In this document: piece by piece, positions 18,049 through 27,315 of the stretch
Position numbering within the stretch: the stretch's first letter is position 1
How the letters are laid out: each line of letters begins with the position of its first letter
From: an uncultured Bacillota bacterium
GTDB lineage: Bacteria; Bacillota; Clostridia; Lachnospirales; Lachnospiraceae
Reading direction: 5' to 3'
Length of the DNA: 64,000 nt
NCBI GenBank assembly: GCA_949291945.1
Contig: CASEXH010000009.1
Span: 27,953 to 91,952, forward strand
Notes under the pieces: model-generated
The model's database searches: none
Told to the model about the DNA's origin: nothing
What the model saw: only the letters and a program-made list of their open reading frames with translations
Translations under genes and position numbers: made by a program

Positions 18049-19320
18049 ATGGAAGGCATAACAGGAATCATTGCAGAATACAATCCCTTTCACAAAGGCC
18101 ACGGATATCAGATAGAAAAGATCCGGGAACTGACCGCAGACCGATATGTCCTTGTGATCATGAGCGGAGATTTTGTCCAGAGAGGCGCTCCTGCCATCTT
18201 TGACAAATACGCCAGAACCCGTATGGCCCTCCTGGGAGGCGCAGACGCAGTGCTGGAGCTGCCTTCCTGCTGGGCCTGCGGCAGCGCTGAATATTTCGCC
18301 AGAGGGGCCGTAGGGATACTGGACGCTCTGGGTTGCGTGGATCATCTCTGTTTTGGCAGCGAATCCGGGGATGCTGCTGCCTGTCAGAAACTGGGCAGGT
18401 TCCTGGCCCGGGAACCGGAAGAATTCCAAAACTTCCTGCGGTCCTTTTTAAAAGAAGGGATTTCTTTCCCTGCAGCAAGAAAGAAAGCTTTAACTGCTTA
18501 CCTGGAAAATTACCCTTCAGAAAACGTTCGCAGCCAGATCAATATCCCGGAAATGCTCAATCTGCTGGACAGTCCCAACAATCTCCTGGGAATTGAATAC
18601 TGCAAGGCTCTCTCCCGGCTGAACAGCCAGATTGCTCCAGTGACGCTAAAAAGAGAAGGGGCCGGCTATCATGAAAAAGAGATCTCCCGGTCCATGCCCA
18701 GCGCTACTGCTCTGCGCCGGGCCTTTATTGGCGCAGAAGGAAAAGAATTTTCCTTATCCCGGCTTTTGTCCCATACTCAGCCGGATTCTGTGGCAGCCTT
18801 TACAGAAGAATTATTATCTTCTCAGCGTCCTGTAACAGAGGAGGATTTTTCTCTCCTTCTGAAATACCAGCTTCTTCTGCGCAGCCCGGAAGAACTGGCT
18901 CATTTTGCCGATGTATCCCTTGACCTGGCAAGAAGGATCGGCCGGGAGCAGAATCGCTTCGTTTCTTTCTCCCAGTTTGCTTCTCTTTTAAAGACCAGGG
19001 AAATGACCTACACCCGGATCAGCCGGGCTCTTCTCCATATCCTTCTGGAGATCGCTCAGGAGGACTTGGCGGGGACTCCCGGTTATGTACGGCTTCTGGG
19101 CTTCCGAAAAGAAAGCTCTCCACTTCTGCGCAGACTTCAGGACAACAGCCGGATCCCGGTGATCACAAAGGCGGCAGACTACCGGAAACTGATTCCGGAA
19201 AGCCAATGGAGAGGCTTTGAAAAGGATCTGTTCTGTGCCGATCTGTATGAGTCTGTAAAAACAGGAAAATCACAGAAGGCCTTTGTCAGCGATCTGCAAA
19301 GGTCTCCTGTGATCCTTTAG
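18049..19320 (+). CDS. tmcAL: tRNA(Met) cytidine acetate ligase TmcAL (YlbM)
   Basis: Forms N4-acetylcytidine at the wobble base of elongator tRNA-Met from acetate and ATP. 423 residues. The nucleotidyltransferase HxGH-type motif is in GIIAEYNPFHKGHGYQI; the MSGDFVQRGAPAIFDKYAR and CFGSESGD segments follow, all TmcAL hallmarks. AAGGAAGG precedes the ATG. It is transcribed away from ackA across a 299-base gap; since the enzyme uses free acetate, the pairing is suggestive. Confidence 0.95.
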   Translation: MEGITGIIAEYNPFHKGHGYQIEKIRELTADRYVLVIMSGDFVQRGAPAIFDKYARTRMALLGGADAVLELPSCWACGSAEYFARGAVGILDALGCVDHLCFGSESGDAAACQKLGRFLAREPEEFQNFLRSFLKEGISFPAARKKALTAYLENYPSENVRSQINIPEMLNLLDSPNNLLGIEYCKALSRLNSQIAPVTLKREGAGYHEKEISRSMPSATALRRAFIGAEGKEFSLSRLLSHTQPDSVAAFTEELLSSQRPVTEEDFSLLLKYQLLLRSPEELAHFADVSLDLARRIGREQNRFVSFSQFASLLKTREMTYTRISRALLHILLEIAQEDLAGTPGYVRLLGFRKESSPLLRRLQDNSRIPVITKAADYRKLIPESQWRGFEKDLFCADLYESVKTGKSQKAFVSDLQRSPVIL

Positions 19321-19325
19321 TTTTC

Positions 19326-20636
19326 TTATTTTACCGCCGGCCTTACCTTTCGGCAGGCTTTATCTGAAAGGATGTTCTTATACCGGTACACACTTAAGAT
19401 CAGTCCCAGCAGGACATAGGATACCAGCAGATAAGAATTTCCCTTGGACAAAAACGGCAAAAACGTATTCACCGCAGGGAAGAGGCCCAGATTTACCAGA
19501 ATATTGATCCCTGCCGGCAAAAGCAGAGAAAGGCTGCTGGCAAAGCCGATCATTTTCCCCAGACGGTTTTTTCCTTTTCCTGAGGTTTTTATGGCTGCTA
19601 AGATCAATACAAGAACCAGTGCTGCCACAAGAAGTGCAGCCAGGATTCCGTAATAAGCACTCAGATAGCTCAGCATGTAGCCGCTGCTGTACTTTGGATC
19701 CATTGTCAGGTCCAGAGGCTTACCCTTCCCAATCCAGCGGCTGTCTGCCAGCATACTGGTGGTATTAAAATCCCCGCTTAAATAGAAGTTCAAACGGGCG
19801 ATCTGGTAATCTGCAAATTTATGAAAGCCAACACCCCATAAAAGTCCCAAGGCCGGCAAAAGAAGCACCCCACCCCAAATAGCAGCCAGGGTCCTCCCTT
19901 TTTTTATCTGAAACCAGCCAGAGAAAACTGCCAGAGACAGGAGAATCATACTTGCAAAGAAAAGGTTAAAAGCCAAAGATATATCCGGAAAGGTATAGGC
20001 ATACCATACCGGAAATAAAACCCATAGAAAAGACTTCAGAATCCCCTTATACCCCTGTCCGTAATATTTATACAGCAAGGCTCCGTAGAAAGGAGGCCAT
20101 AAATAAAGCAAAGCCCTCAGGGAAAAGCTGGCGCCTCCTACAACAATCCATCCATAGGACCCGTTAACCGGCATAGACAGACTTCTTAAAATAAGCAGTG
20201 TCAGAAAGAATCCCAGGGTTATCCACAGAACATTTTTCCCCAGAAAACTGTAGTCCAGACGATAGGCAAAAATCATAAGAGCAAATCCCATAAGCACATA
20301 CATACCGTGGTTCAGTCCGCCAGCCAGGCCTCCGGCTGGATCCTGACTGATTCCTATAACTGTCTGGATAAGAATGCTCAGCAGACTAATCACGCCAACA
20401 AGGATCACCAGTTTCCAGGATACTCTGGGCCGGTGGATCCCGTCCAGAGAGATTCCTGTCTGAACCGGATCTCCCATATCCAGCACAGCGGCTTTTTCTG
20501 CTTCCTTTGGATCCATTCCCGCCATTTTATTTTCTTTAATCTGTTCTTCCAGATGTCCCCGTATTTCTTCTTCCACAAGATTTCTTGCCTTTTTACACCG
20601 GATCTGTTTCAGCAGGGTCTTTAAATATTCTTCCAT
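19326..20636 (-). CDS. HAAS (permease prefix)-SEDS fusion membrane protein
   Basis: 436-residue membrane protein. Residues 1-70 form the soluble alpha-helical HAAS/permease prefix domain (VEEEIRGHLEEQIKENKMAGMD, then EAEKAAVLDMGDP). From residue 75 onward about ten hydrophobic segments follow the FtsW/RodA/SpoVE layout. YGWIVVGGASFSL resembles the SEDS RW..LG..F region, but the PSE triplet is replaced by LRA. Where SEDS polymerases have HTDF, this reads SSGY, so the catalytic aspartate seems absent. It is preceded by padR with a 3-base gap. A glycan polymerase activity is therefore doubtful; a sensory or transport role is possible. Confidence 0.8.
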   Translation of the reverse strand: MEEYLKTLLKQIRCKKARNLVEEEIRGHLEEQIKENKMAGMDPKEAEKAAVLDMGDPVQTGISLDGIHRPRVSWKLVILVGVISLLSILIQTVIGISQDPAGGLAGGLNHGMYVLMGFALMIFAYRLDYSFLGKNVLWITLGFFLTLLILRSLSMPVNGSYGWIVVGGASFSLRALLYLWPPFYGALLYKYYGQGYKGILKSFLWVLFPVWYAYTFPDISLAFNLFFASMILLSLAVFSGWFQIKKGRTLAAIWGGVLLLPALGLLWGVGFHKFADYQIARLNFYLSGDFNTTSMLADSRWIGKGKPLDLTMDPKYSSGYMLSYLSAYYGILAALLVAALVLVLILAAIKTSGKGKNRLGKMIGFASSLSLLLPAGINILVNLGLFPAVNTFLPFLSKGNSYLLVSYVLLGLILSVYRYKNILSDKACRKVRPAVK

Positions 20637-20639
20637 ATC

Positions 20640-20969
20640 CTAGCCCTCCCATTTCAGTACGGCTGTTACGGCTGTGGAATATTCCTCCCACTCCTCTTCC
20701 TTAGATTTCAGAAGTCTTTCGCCGTTTTTCGTGATCCGGTAATACTTTCTCGTCTTCCCCAGGACCTCCTCTTCATAAGAAGTCAGAAGCTCCTCTTCCT
20801 CCATGGCGTGGAGCAGAGGATAAAGGGTTCCCGCCTTCAGTTCAAACACATTCTGGGAACGCTTCCGCAGAGTGGTGATCATCTCATAGCCATACATGTC
20901 TTTTTCCGACAGAAGCTTCAGCAGCAACATTTTAACACTGCCGGATATCCAGGCCTTATTTGCAGCCAT
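20640..20969 (-). CDS. PadR family transcriptional regulator
   Basis: 109-residue winged-helix regulator: SVKMLLLKLLSEKDMYGYEMI, then the wing KAGTLYPLLHAMEEEELLTSYEEE and KYYRITKNGERLL. I use the second ATG (MAANKAW) because AAGGAGG is 7 bases before it and only 1-2 before the upstream one. PadR genes of this class commonly precede HAAS-domain membrane proteins and autoregulate the pair. Tandem AT-rich palindromes overlap its promoter. Confidence 0.92.
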   Translation of the reverse strand: MAANKAWISGSVKMLLLKLLSEKDMYGYEMITTLRKRSQNVFELKAGTLYPLLHAMEEEELLTSYEEEVLGKTRKYYRITKNGERLLKSKEEEWEEYSTAVTAVLKWEG

Positions 20970-20994
20970 ATACATTCCTCCTTATATTGGTTAT

Positions 20995-21042
20995 CTATAT
21001 ATAGATTAACTATATAGTATATCGAAAGCCAATATATGTCAA
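20995..21042 (-). promoter_or_regulatory. padR promoter with overlapping palindromes
   Basis: TTGACA (21042-21037), 17-base spacer, TACTAT (21019-21014). Two self-complementary blocks, CTATATATAG (20995-21004) and CTATATAG (21010-21017), cover the -10 and transcription start. These are good candidates for PadR autoregulatory operators. Confidence 0.6.
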
Positions 21043-21071
21043 GATCTTTTAATCAAATATTTAGCTGGATC

Positions 21072-21109
21072 TTTCATAGCAGCTTTTTTCTCTTTTCCAT
21101 GCTATGAAA
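21072..21109. repeat. inverted repeat upstream of padR
   Basis: TTTCATAGCA and TGCTATGAAA arms of 10 bases around a T-rich loop. It lies directly next to the PFL-operon terminator. It may be a second terminator arm or a regulatory site. Confidence 0.4.
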
Positions 21110-21174
21110 AAAGAGACCCTTCCATAAAATTCCACAGCTTTATATCAGCCTGGATTTTATAGAATAGTCTCTTT
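21110..21174 (-). terminator. terminator at the end of the polA-PFL operon
   Basis: Minus strand AAAGAGACTA..ATAAAATCCA pairs with TGGAATTTTAT..GTCTCTTT, followed by T residues (TCTCTTTTTTC). A long, slightly imperfect stem. Confidence 0.65.
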
Positions 21175-21221
21175 ATTCATCAGAAGGAAAAATCCTCATT
21201 CGCTGATCGTTCCTTCTTTTT

Positions 21222-21421
21222 TCACTTTCTATACTTTATATTATTTTTTACTCTCTTCACATATCCTATTATCAGCAGTACACAAAATACCACTACCAGG
21301 ATATAAGCTGAGGAAGTCTCCTTCCCGACAGCAGAAGCACGCCTTTTACCAGATAGTAGATTCCAAAGAGAAAGGCAAAACGGAGGAGTACAGCTATCGC
21401 CGCCGCCAGTCCATGTATCAT
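21222..21421 (-). pseudogene. small two-helix membrane protein gene, apparently frameshifted
   Basis: An ATG at 21421 follows GGAGAA and encodes 42 residues with one hydrophobic helix (IAVLLRFAFLFGIYYLVKGV) ending at a stop at 21293-21295. The alternative -1 frame of the same DNA continues through a second hydrophobic helix (AYILVVVFCVLLIIGYVK) and a basic tail to a stop at 21222. Read together they make a plausible protein of about 67 residues, with the frame change near position 21320. Either a broken gene, a sequencing error, or a genuine 42-residue peptide. It lies just after the PFL gene. Confidence 0.4.
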
Positions 21422-21444
21422 ATCTGAGTTCTCCTTTTCCAGCC

Positions 21445-22809
21445 CTAATTCTTAAAACTATGGATCGGCGCCGGGATCCTTCCACCACGGTTTACGAAGT
21501 TATCGCAGGAATAGGGATTTACCGGCATGATCGGCGCATAGCCTAACAGACCGCCGAATTCAACGGTTTCTCCCACTCCTTTTCCGATCACCGGGATCAG
21601 ACGGACGGCTGTAGTCTTCTGGTTTACCATGCCGATGGCACATTCGTCTGCAATAATTCCTGCGATAGTAGTTGCCTTAGTGTCTCCCGGAATGGCAATC
21701 ATATCCAGTCCTACGGAGCAGACACAGGTCATAGCCTCCAGTTTTTCTATAGTCAGAGCATTGGCCCGTACTGCATCGATCATACCCTGGTCTTCACTGA
21801 CCGGAATAAAGGCTCCGCTTAATCCTCCTACATAAGAAGAAGCCATAACTCCGCCTTTCTTTACCTGGTCGTTGAGCAGAGCCAGAGCCGCAGTGGTTCC
21901 CGGGGCACCTGCATATTCTACCCCGATCTCATGGAGGATATCTGCCACGCTATCGCCGATAGCCGGTGTAGGAGCCAGAGACAGGTCCACGATACCGAAG
22001 GGGATTCCCAGACGTTTGGATGCTTCCTGGGCCACCAGCTGTCCCACTCTGGTTACTTTAAAAGCGGTTTTCTTAATAGTCTCGCACAGCAACTCAAAAT
22101 CTTTTCCCCGGACTCTTTCCAGAGCGGTCTTTACAACTCCCGGACCGGAAACGCCTACGTTAATAACCGCATCTGCTTCTGTGACGCCGTGGAAAGCTCC
22201 TGCCATAAAAGGATTGTCATCGGGAGCGTTACAGAATACCACCAGCTTGGCACAGCCCAGAGAATCCTGGTCTACAGTAGCTTTTGCGGTTTCCAGGACA
22301 ATATCTCCCATCAGACGCACCGCATCCATATTAATGCCGGTTTTTGTGGAACCCAGATTTACAGAGCTGCATACCCGTTCTGTGCAGGCCAGGGCCTCAG
22401 GGATAGAACGGATCAGGAGTTCATCCGCCTTGGTCATTCCCTTTGCCACAGTAGCACTGTAACCGCCGATAAAGTTTACTCCTACTTCTTTCGCCGCCTT
22501 GTCCAGCGTCTGGGCCAGGGTCACAAAATCCTCGGAAGACTTGCAGGCCGCTCCTCCGATGAGAGCAATAGGAGTAACAGAAATTCTCTTGTTGACTACC
22601 GGAACTCCAAATTCTCTGGAGATCTCATCTCCCGTCTCCACCAGGTGTCCTGCAAGGGTGGTGATCTTCTCATATACTTTCCGGTTTACCTGCTGCAGAT
22701 CAGAATCAATACAGTCCAGAAGGCTGATACCCAGTGTAATGGTACGCACGTCCAGATTTTCCTGTTCAATCATTTTATTGGTCTCATTGACCTCATACAT
22801 ATTTATCAT
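21445..22809 (-). CDS. PFL family protein (UPF0210)
   Basis: 454-residue protein of a family named for resemblance to pyruvate formate-lyase but without shown activity. It starts [21 protein letters not shown]. Conserved blocks include [38 protein letters not shown] and [14 protein letters not shown]. No glycyl radical motif is visible. The partner ACT gene lies just upstream, as in many Firmicutes, suggesting that an amino acid regulates the pair. A second ATG at 22800 is also possible. Confidence 0.9.
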   Translation of the reverse strand: MINMYEVNETNKMIEQENLDVRTITLGISLLDCIDSDLQQVNRKVYEKITTLAGHLVETGDEISREFGVPVVNKRISVTPIALIGGAACKSSEDFVTLAQTLDKAAKEVGVNFIGGYSATVAKGMTKADELLIRSIPEALACTERVCSSVNLGSTKTGINMDAVRLMGDIVLETAKATVDQDSLGCAKLVVFCNAPDDNPFMAGAFHGVTEADAVINVGVSGPGVVKTALERVRGKDFELLCETIKKTAFKVTRVGQLVAQEASKRLGIPFGIVDLSLAPTPAIGDSVADILHEIGVEYAGAPGTTAALALLNDQVKKGGVMASSYVGGLSGAFIPVSEDQGMIDAVRANALTIEKLEAMTCVCSVGLDMIAIPGDTKATTIAGIIADECAIGMVNQKTTAVRLIPVIGKGVGETVEFGGLLGYAPIMPVNPYSCDNFVNRGGRIPAPIHSFKN

Positions 22810-22842
22810 AAGCTGTCTTACCTGTCCTTTCTCCCTGCTGTC

Positions 22843-23115
22843 TCAGATACGATGCATCTTGGTAAAAATATCTTCATGCTGCACATGAACTGCCACGCCG
22901 ATCTCTTTTCCCACTTCTTCCAGTTCCTTGGAAAGTGTGTCCAGCTTTTTCGGGGACAGGCTGGTATCTGTGATCATCATCATATTAAAATATCCATCTA
23001 CAATGGTCTGGGAAATATCCAGGATATTTACCTTATTCTCTGCCAGGTAAGTACATACCTTTGCGATAATGCCTACAGTATCTTTTCCCACTACAGTAAT
23101 AATTGTCTTTTTCAT
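22843..23115 (-). CDS. ACT domain protein (UPF0237)
   Basis: 90-residue stand-alone ACT domain: KKTIITVVGKDTVGIIAKVCTYLAENKVNILD, then YFNMMMITDTS. ACT domains bind amino acids or other small ligands. AAAGGAG ribosome binding site. Nearly always paired with the PFL/UPF0210 gene, which follows here after 33 bases. Confidence 0.93.
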   Translation of the reverse strand: MKKTIITVVGKDTVGIIAKVCTYLAENKVNILDISQTIVDGYFNMMMITDTSLSPKKLDTLSKELEEVGKEIGVAVHVQHEDIFTKMHRI

Positions 23116-23130
23116 GATTCTGCTCCTTTT

Positions 23131-23928
23131 CTAAATAGTGACCAGGTCGGATATTCTGTCCCTGTGGGCCACGGTAATCTTAAAGTCTGAGGAGGTCCAG
23201 GGATTTTCTCCCATAGTTACCTCTGAGCACACGGTCTCATAGGCCAGTGCCTCGTAATTATTTTCCTGGCTTAAATGCCCCAGAAAAACCGCCTGAAGGC
23301 GGTCGTGGAGAAGCCTGCAAAGCAGTCTTCCCGCTGTTTCATTAGATAAATGTCCTTTGTTTCCCAGGATCCTTTGTTTCAGGTAATAAGGATATCTTCC
23401 TACCTGAAGCATGTTCACGTCGTGATTTGCCTCTAAAAGAAGCACATCCAGACCGGAAAGATTCTGGACTATGTACTCATCGTAATATCCAAGATCTGTG
23501 GCGATGCCCACAGACTTCTTTCCCTGGTTGATCCGGTATCCCACCGGTTCCGCCGCATCATGGGAGATGGAAAAAGGATTTACCTGAAGATCCCCGATTT
23601 CAAAAGGGCGGTCCGCCTCAATGACGTGAAAAAGATCAGGAGGCAATTTTCCCAGGCTGTTCATCTTCTGGATCGCCTCCATAGTCCCTTTTGTACAGTA
23701 TACCGGTATTTCATGTTTTCTGGAGATCACTCCCAGCCCTTTGATATGGTCGGAATGTTCATGGGTAATCAAAATCCCGTCGCACTCCTGACAGCTCCGG
23801 TCAATGCTGCGCAGTCCTTCCTCGATGCGCTTCTTGCTGATCCCAACATCTACCAGCAGGCTGGTGTGATCGCTTCCTACGTAAATACAGTTGCCGCTGC
23901 TTCCGCTGGCTATACTACACAGATTCAT
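23131..23928 (-). CDS. MBL-fold metallohydrolase (WalJ/YycJ-like)
   Basis: 265-residue metallo-beta-lactamase-fold protein starting NLCSIASGSSGNCIYVGSDHT, the YycJ-type N-terminus. Metal ligands are in ILITHEHSDHIKGL, with further histidines in FSISHDAAEP and LLLEANHD. Related proteins act as 5'-3' exonucleases in repair. It overlaps the end of coaE by 14 bases. In bacilli the homologue sits with walRK; here it is with polA and coaE. Confidence 0.88.
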   Translation of the reverse strand: MNLCSIASGSSGNCIYVGSDHTSLLVDVGISKKRIEEGLRSIDRSCQECDGILITHEHSDHIKGLGVISRKHEIPVYCTKGTMEAIQKMNSLGKLPPDLFHVIEADRPFEIGDLQVNPFSISHDAAEPVGYRINQGKKSVGIATDLGYYDEYIVQNLSGLDVLLLEANHDVNMLQVGRYPYYLKQRILGNKGHLSNETAGRLLCRLLHDRLQAVFLGHLSQENNYEALAYETVCSEVTMGENPWTSSDFKITVAHRDRISDLVTI

Positions 23929-24517
23929 AATATGTTCTCATCCTTCGCTCGATCTGAAGATAGGTATGGGCCACATCTTCGTCGTTATATAATTGGAAGT
24001 CGCAGTGAGCCTCATATTCCTCATCGGGAAGCTGATTTTCCATTACCTGGCGGATCCGTTCATCTGAATATCCCCGGTCCCGGCGAAGGCGCTCCATCCG
24101 GACTTCTTTTTCGCAATAAATATACCATATCTCATCGCAGATTTCATCATATTTTTCTTCTAAAAGAAGAGCAGCCTCGATAAAGAAGAATTCGGTCTCT
24201 TCTTTTCTGGATCTTTCAATCTCATTTACAATATATTTTTTTACTTCCGGATGGATGATGGCATTGAGCTTTTTCAGCATTTCAGAGTCTTTAAATACAA
24301 TCTGGGCAATGGCCTGTCGGTCCAGGGAACCGTCTTCTCTTACCACCCAGTCGCCGAAAAGCTGAACCACCGGATCAAAGCATTTTCCCCAGGGCATCAT
24401 CAGCATATGCCCCACCTCATCTGCCTTTACGATCCTGGCATCAAAATGAGCCTCTATATAATTTAAAACTGCGCTTTTTCCGGATCCTACTCCTCCTGTC
24501 ACACCTATTACTCTCAT
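23915..24517 (-). CDS. coaE: dephospho-CoA kinase
   Basis: Last step of CoA synthesis: phosphorylates the 3'-OH of dephospho-CoA. 200 residues from the ATG at 24517, chosen for AAGGAGGG upstream. P-loop GVTGGVGSGKSAVL, then KADEVGHMLM and the lid region RRDRGYSDERIRQVMENQ. It follows polA by 25 bases, a common polA-coaE arrangement. Confidence 0.96.
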   Translation of the reverse strand: MRVIGVTGGVGSGKSAVLNYIEAHFDARIVKADEVGHMLMMPWGKCFDPVVQLFGDWVVREDGSLDRQAIAQIVFKDSEMLKKLNAIIHPEVKKYIVNEIERSRKEETEFFFIEAALLLEEKYDEICDEIWYIYCEKEVRMERLRRDRGYSDERIRQVMENQLPDEEYEAHCDFQLYNDEDVAHTYLQIERRMRTYYESV

Positions 24518-24542
24518 ACTTTTCCCTCCTTCGTAACATCCG

Positions 24543-27194
24543 CTATTTTGCCTCATACCAGTTTTCACCAGTATGCATATCCACTTCCAGGGCCACAGAC
24601 AGATCCGCAGCTCCCTTCATTTCTTCTTCCAGGATAGCGGCCACCCTGGGTTCTTCCTCTCTGGCTGTCTCAATAAGCAGCTCATCATGGACCTGAAGGA
24701 TCAGCTTTGATTTGAGATTTTCTTCCCTGAGTCTTCTGCTCACCCGGTTCATGGCAATTTTTATAATATCCGCCGCAGTTCCCTGGATAGGGGAGTTCAT
24801 GGCCACCCTCTCTCCAAAGGAACGCTGCATAAAGTTGCTGGATTTTAATTCTGGTACCGGACGCCTTCTTCCGAACATGGTAGACACATAGCCCTGTTCC
24901 TTTGCCTGTTTCACCAGTCCGTCCAGAAATCCTTTGATCTTAGGATAGGTCTTGAAATAGTCCTCAATGTACTGAGCGGCCTCTTTCCTGGTAATGCTCA
25001 GATCCTGGCTCAACCCGAAAGAACTGATCCCGTAGACAATTCCGAAATTTACTGCCTTGGCGTTTCTTCTCTGAAGAGGGGTCACCTGATCAAAAGGCAC
25101 ATGAAACACCTGGGAGGCGGTGATCCGGTGAATATCCTGGGCCTCCCGGTATGCCTGGATCAGCTTCTCATCTCCGGACATATGGGCCAGCACACGAAGC
25201 TCAATCTGAGAATAGTCTGCATCCAGAAATACATATCCATCTTTTGGGATAAAGACTTTTCTCAGCAGTCTGCCCAGTTCTGTCCGGATAGGGATGTTCT
25301 GAAGGTTGGGCTCTGTGCTGCTGATCCTTCCCGTGGCAGTAATAGTCTGGTTAAAGGTGGAATGGATCCTTCCCCCTTCATCTATATAATTGGCAAGTCC
25401 GTCTGCATAGGTGGATTTCAGCTTTGCAAGCTGCCGGTATTCCAGAATATCCGCAACGATCTGATGATCCGGGGCCAGTTTCTCCAGCACATCTGCCGCT
25501 GTAGAATATCCGGTCTTGGTCTTTTTTCCTCCCGGCAGCTCCATCTTTTCAAAAAGAATCACTCCCAGCTGCTTGGGAGAATTAATATTAAATTCCTCCC
25601 CGGCTTCTTCCCAGATCTTCTTTTCCAGCTCCTCAATACGGATCTGAAGCTTTTCCCCGTATTCCTTCAGCTCCTCTGCGTTCACCCGGATTCCTTCCTT
25701 CTCCATATCGGAAAGGGTGAAGAGCAGAGGCATCTCAATCTCTGTAAACAGCTTTTTCATGCCTGTATCTTCCAAAGCTTCCAGAAGAGGCTTTCTGGAC
25801 TTTAAAGCCACATAAGCCATATAGCAGATACTTTTGGCAACTTCCGACTCATAGGCTTCATCCTTGGCAGCTTTCAGATAAGTGAGTTTTCCAATCAGAT
25901 CTTCTTTGGCCGGAAGGATCTCTCCCAGATATTCCTTGGCAATATCATCATAGGTATACTGAGATTTCAAAGGGTTCAGAAGATAGGCGGCGATCCCGGC
26001 GTCAAACATTGCCGTATGCTCCCGGATATCCATGTGACGGAGCATAGCCTTAATGTCCAGGGAGGCCACCATTTTTCCCCGGCCGCAGAAATCAGCGGCC
26101 TTCTCCATGAGATACTCCCTGGTCAAAAATCCCTGGGGCAGGAAACAGTAGACCTGATACTTTTCTTCTTCCTCATAGGACAGCCCCAGCCCAAGGAAAC
26201 TGTCACCTTCTTCCAGAACTTCCATGCCTATGCCTTCTTTTCCCTCTGCTTTTTTGAAAAGTTCCTCTGCAAGGGCAAGATCCGTCACTGTATAGAACTG
26301 CTCTTCTGCCTTCACCTGTTCTCCCTTATCTTGAAATCTGGAAAGAAAGTTTTTAAATTCTAACTCTTTAAAAAATTCATAGGCTTCTTGAGTGTAAAAA
26401 TCATGGACCCTGGCTTTCTCCCGGTCCAACTCCACCGGACTGTCTGTATGGATAGTGGCCAGCTTCCGGCTCAGCACTGCCAGATCATAGTGTTTTAAAA
26501 ATGCGTTCTGGGCCTTTTTCGGCTTGATCTCCTCCACATGGGCATAGGCGTTTTCCGCAGTTCCGTATTCCAGGAGCAGCTTTGTGGCAGTTTTCTCCCC
26601 TACTCCCGGAAGCCCGGGAATATTGTCGGCAGAATCTCCCATCAGTGCTTTCAGTTCTATGATCTGTGGAGGCGTAAGCTGATAAGCCGCTTCCACATCT
26701 TTTGCGTAATAGTCTTCAATGGTGGTCTTCCCCCCCTTTGTCTTGGGGATCCGGATACAGGTGTGGTCTGTAGCCAGCTGAAGGAGGTCACGGTCTCCGG
26801 AAAGAATAGTCACGTCCATTTCCTGGGCCTCGCTTTTTCTGGCCAGAGTTCCCAGAATATCATCTGCCTCATAGCCTTCCTTGGATACGATATTCACTCC
26901 CATGGCCTCCAGCACGTCTTTCATCACCGGCACCTGCTCCCGCAGTTCTCCCGGCATAGGCTTTCTGGTCCCTTTATATGCATCATACATCTTATGACGG
27001 AAGGTAGGCGCCGACAGATCAAAAGCCACTGTAAGGTAATCGGGATTCTCCTCCTCCAGCATCTTAAATAAAATGTTGAGAAACCCATATATCGCATTGG
27101 TATGAAGGCCTTCAGAATTTGTCAGTTCCGGAAGCCCGTAATAAGCTCTGTTCAAAATACTGTGTCCGTCTATGAGCAGGATCTTTTCCTTCAT
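24543..27194 (-). CDS. polA: DNA polymerase I
   Basis: Repair and Okazaki-fragment polymerase of 883 residues. Domains: 5' nuclease at about 1-290 (LLIDGHSILNRAYYGL; DSADNIPGLPGVGEKTA), a degenerate 3'-5' exonuclease domain at about 300-480, and the family A polymerase at about 480-883 with DYSQIELRVLAHMSGDE and QVHDELLIE. The exonuclease region reads IGMEVLEEGD where DxE should be, so proofreading is probably lost, as in other Firmicutes. The start at 27194 follows TAAGGAG; the longer frame upstream is non-coding. Confidence 0.96.
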   Translation of the reverse strand: MKEKILLIDGHSILNRAYYGLPELTNSEGLHTNAIYGFLNILFKMLEEENPDYLTVAFDLSAPTFRHKMYDAYKGTRKPMPGELREQVPVMKDVLEAMGVNIVSKEGYEADDILGTLARKSEAQEMDVTILSGDRDLLQLATDHTCIRIPKTKGGKTTIEDYYAKDVEAAYQLTPPQIIELKALMGDSADNIPGLPGVGEKTATKLLLEYGTAENAYAHVEEIKPKKAQNAFLKHYDLAVLSRKLATIHTDSPVELDREKARVHDFYTQEAYEFFKELEFKNFLSRFQDKGEQVKAEEQFYTVTDLALAEELFKKAEGKEGIGMEVLEEGDSFLGLGLSYEEEEKYQVYCFLPQGFLTREYLMEKAADFCGRGKMVASLDIKAMLRHMDIREHTAMFDAGIAAYLLNPLKSQYTYDDIAKEYLGEILPAKEDLIGKLTYLKAAKDEAYESEVAKSICYMAYVALKSRKPLLEALEDTGMKKLFTEIEMPLLFTLSDMEKEGIRVNAEELKEYGEKLQIRIEELEKKIWEEAGEEFNINSPKQLGVILFEKMELPGGKKTKTGYSTAADVLEKLAPDHQIVADILEYRQLAKLKSTYADGLANYIDEGGRIHSTFNQTITATGRISSTEPNLQNIPIRTELGRLLRKVFIPKDGYVFLDADYSQIELRVLAHMSGDEKLIQAYREAQDIHRITASQVFHVPFDQVTPLQRRNAKAVNFGIVYGISSFGLSQDLSITRKEAAQYIEDYFKTYPKIKGFLDGLVKQAKEQGYVSTMFGRRRPVPELKSSNFMQRSFGERVAMNSPIQGTAADIIKIAMNRVSRRLREENLKSKLILQVHDELLIETAREEEPRVAAILEEEMKGAADLSVALEVDMHTGENWYEAK

Positions 27195-27251
27195 GTCTGT
27201 TCTCCTTATTGTTGGATAATTCTCTCTTTTTACAGTAGTATAGCATAAAGA

Positions 27252-27291
27252 AAACAAAAAAGACAGGCAGGAGGGCCTATCTTTTTTGTTT
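27252..27291. terminator. terminator after galT
   Basis: AAACAAAAAAGACAGGC and GCCTATCTTTTTTGTTT arms with a 6-base loop; on the minus strand the second arm ends in a T-run. It separates galT from polA. Confidence 0.8.
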
Positions 27292-27315
27292 CCATGACAA
27301 TTTCTGTTTTTTCTC

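Noticed and set aside
17818..18429. 203-residue minus-strand frame
   Set aside because: Overlaps the tmcAL start on the other strand and has no family resemblance.
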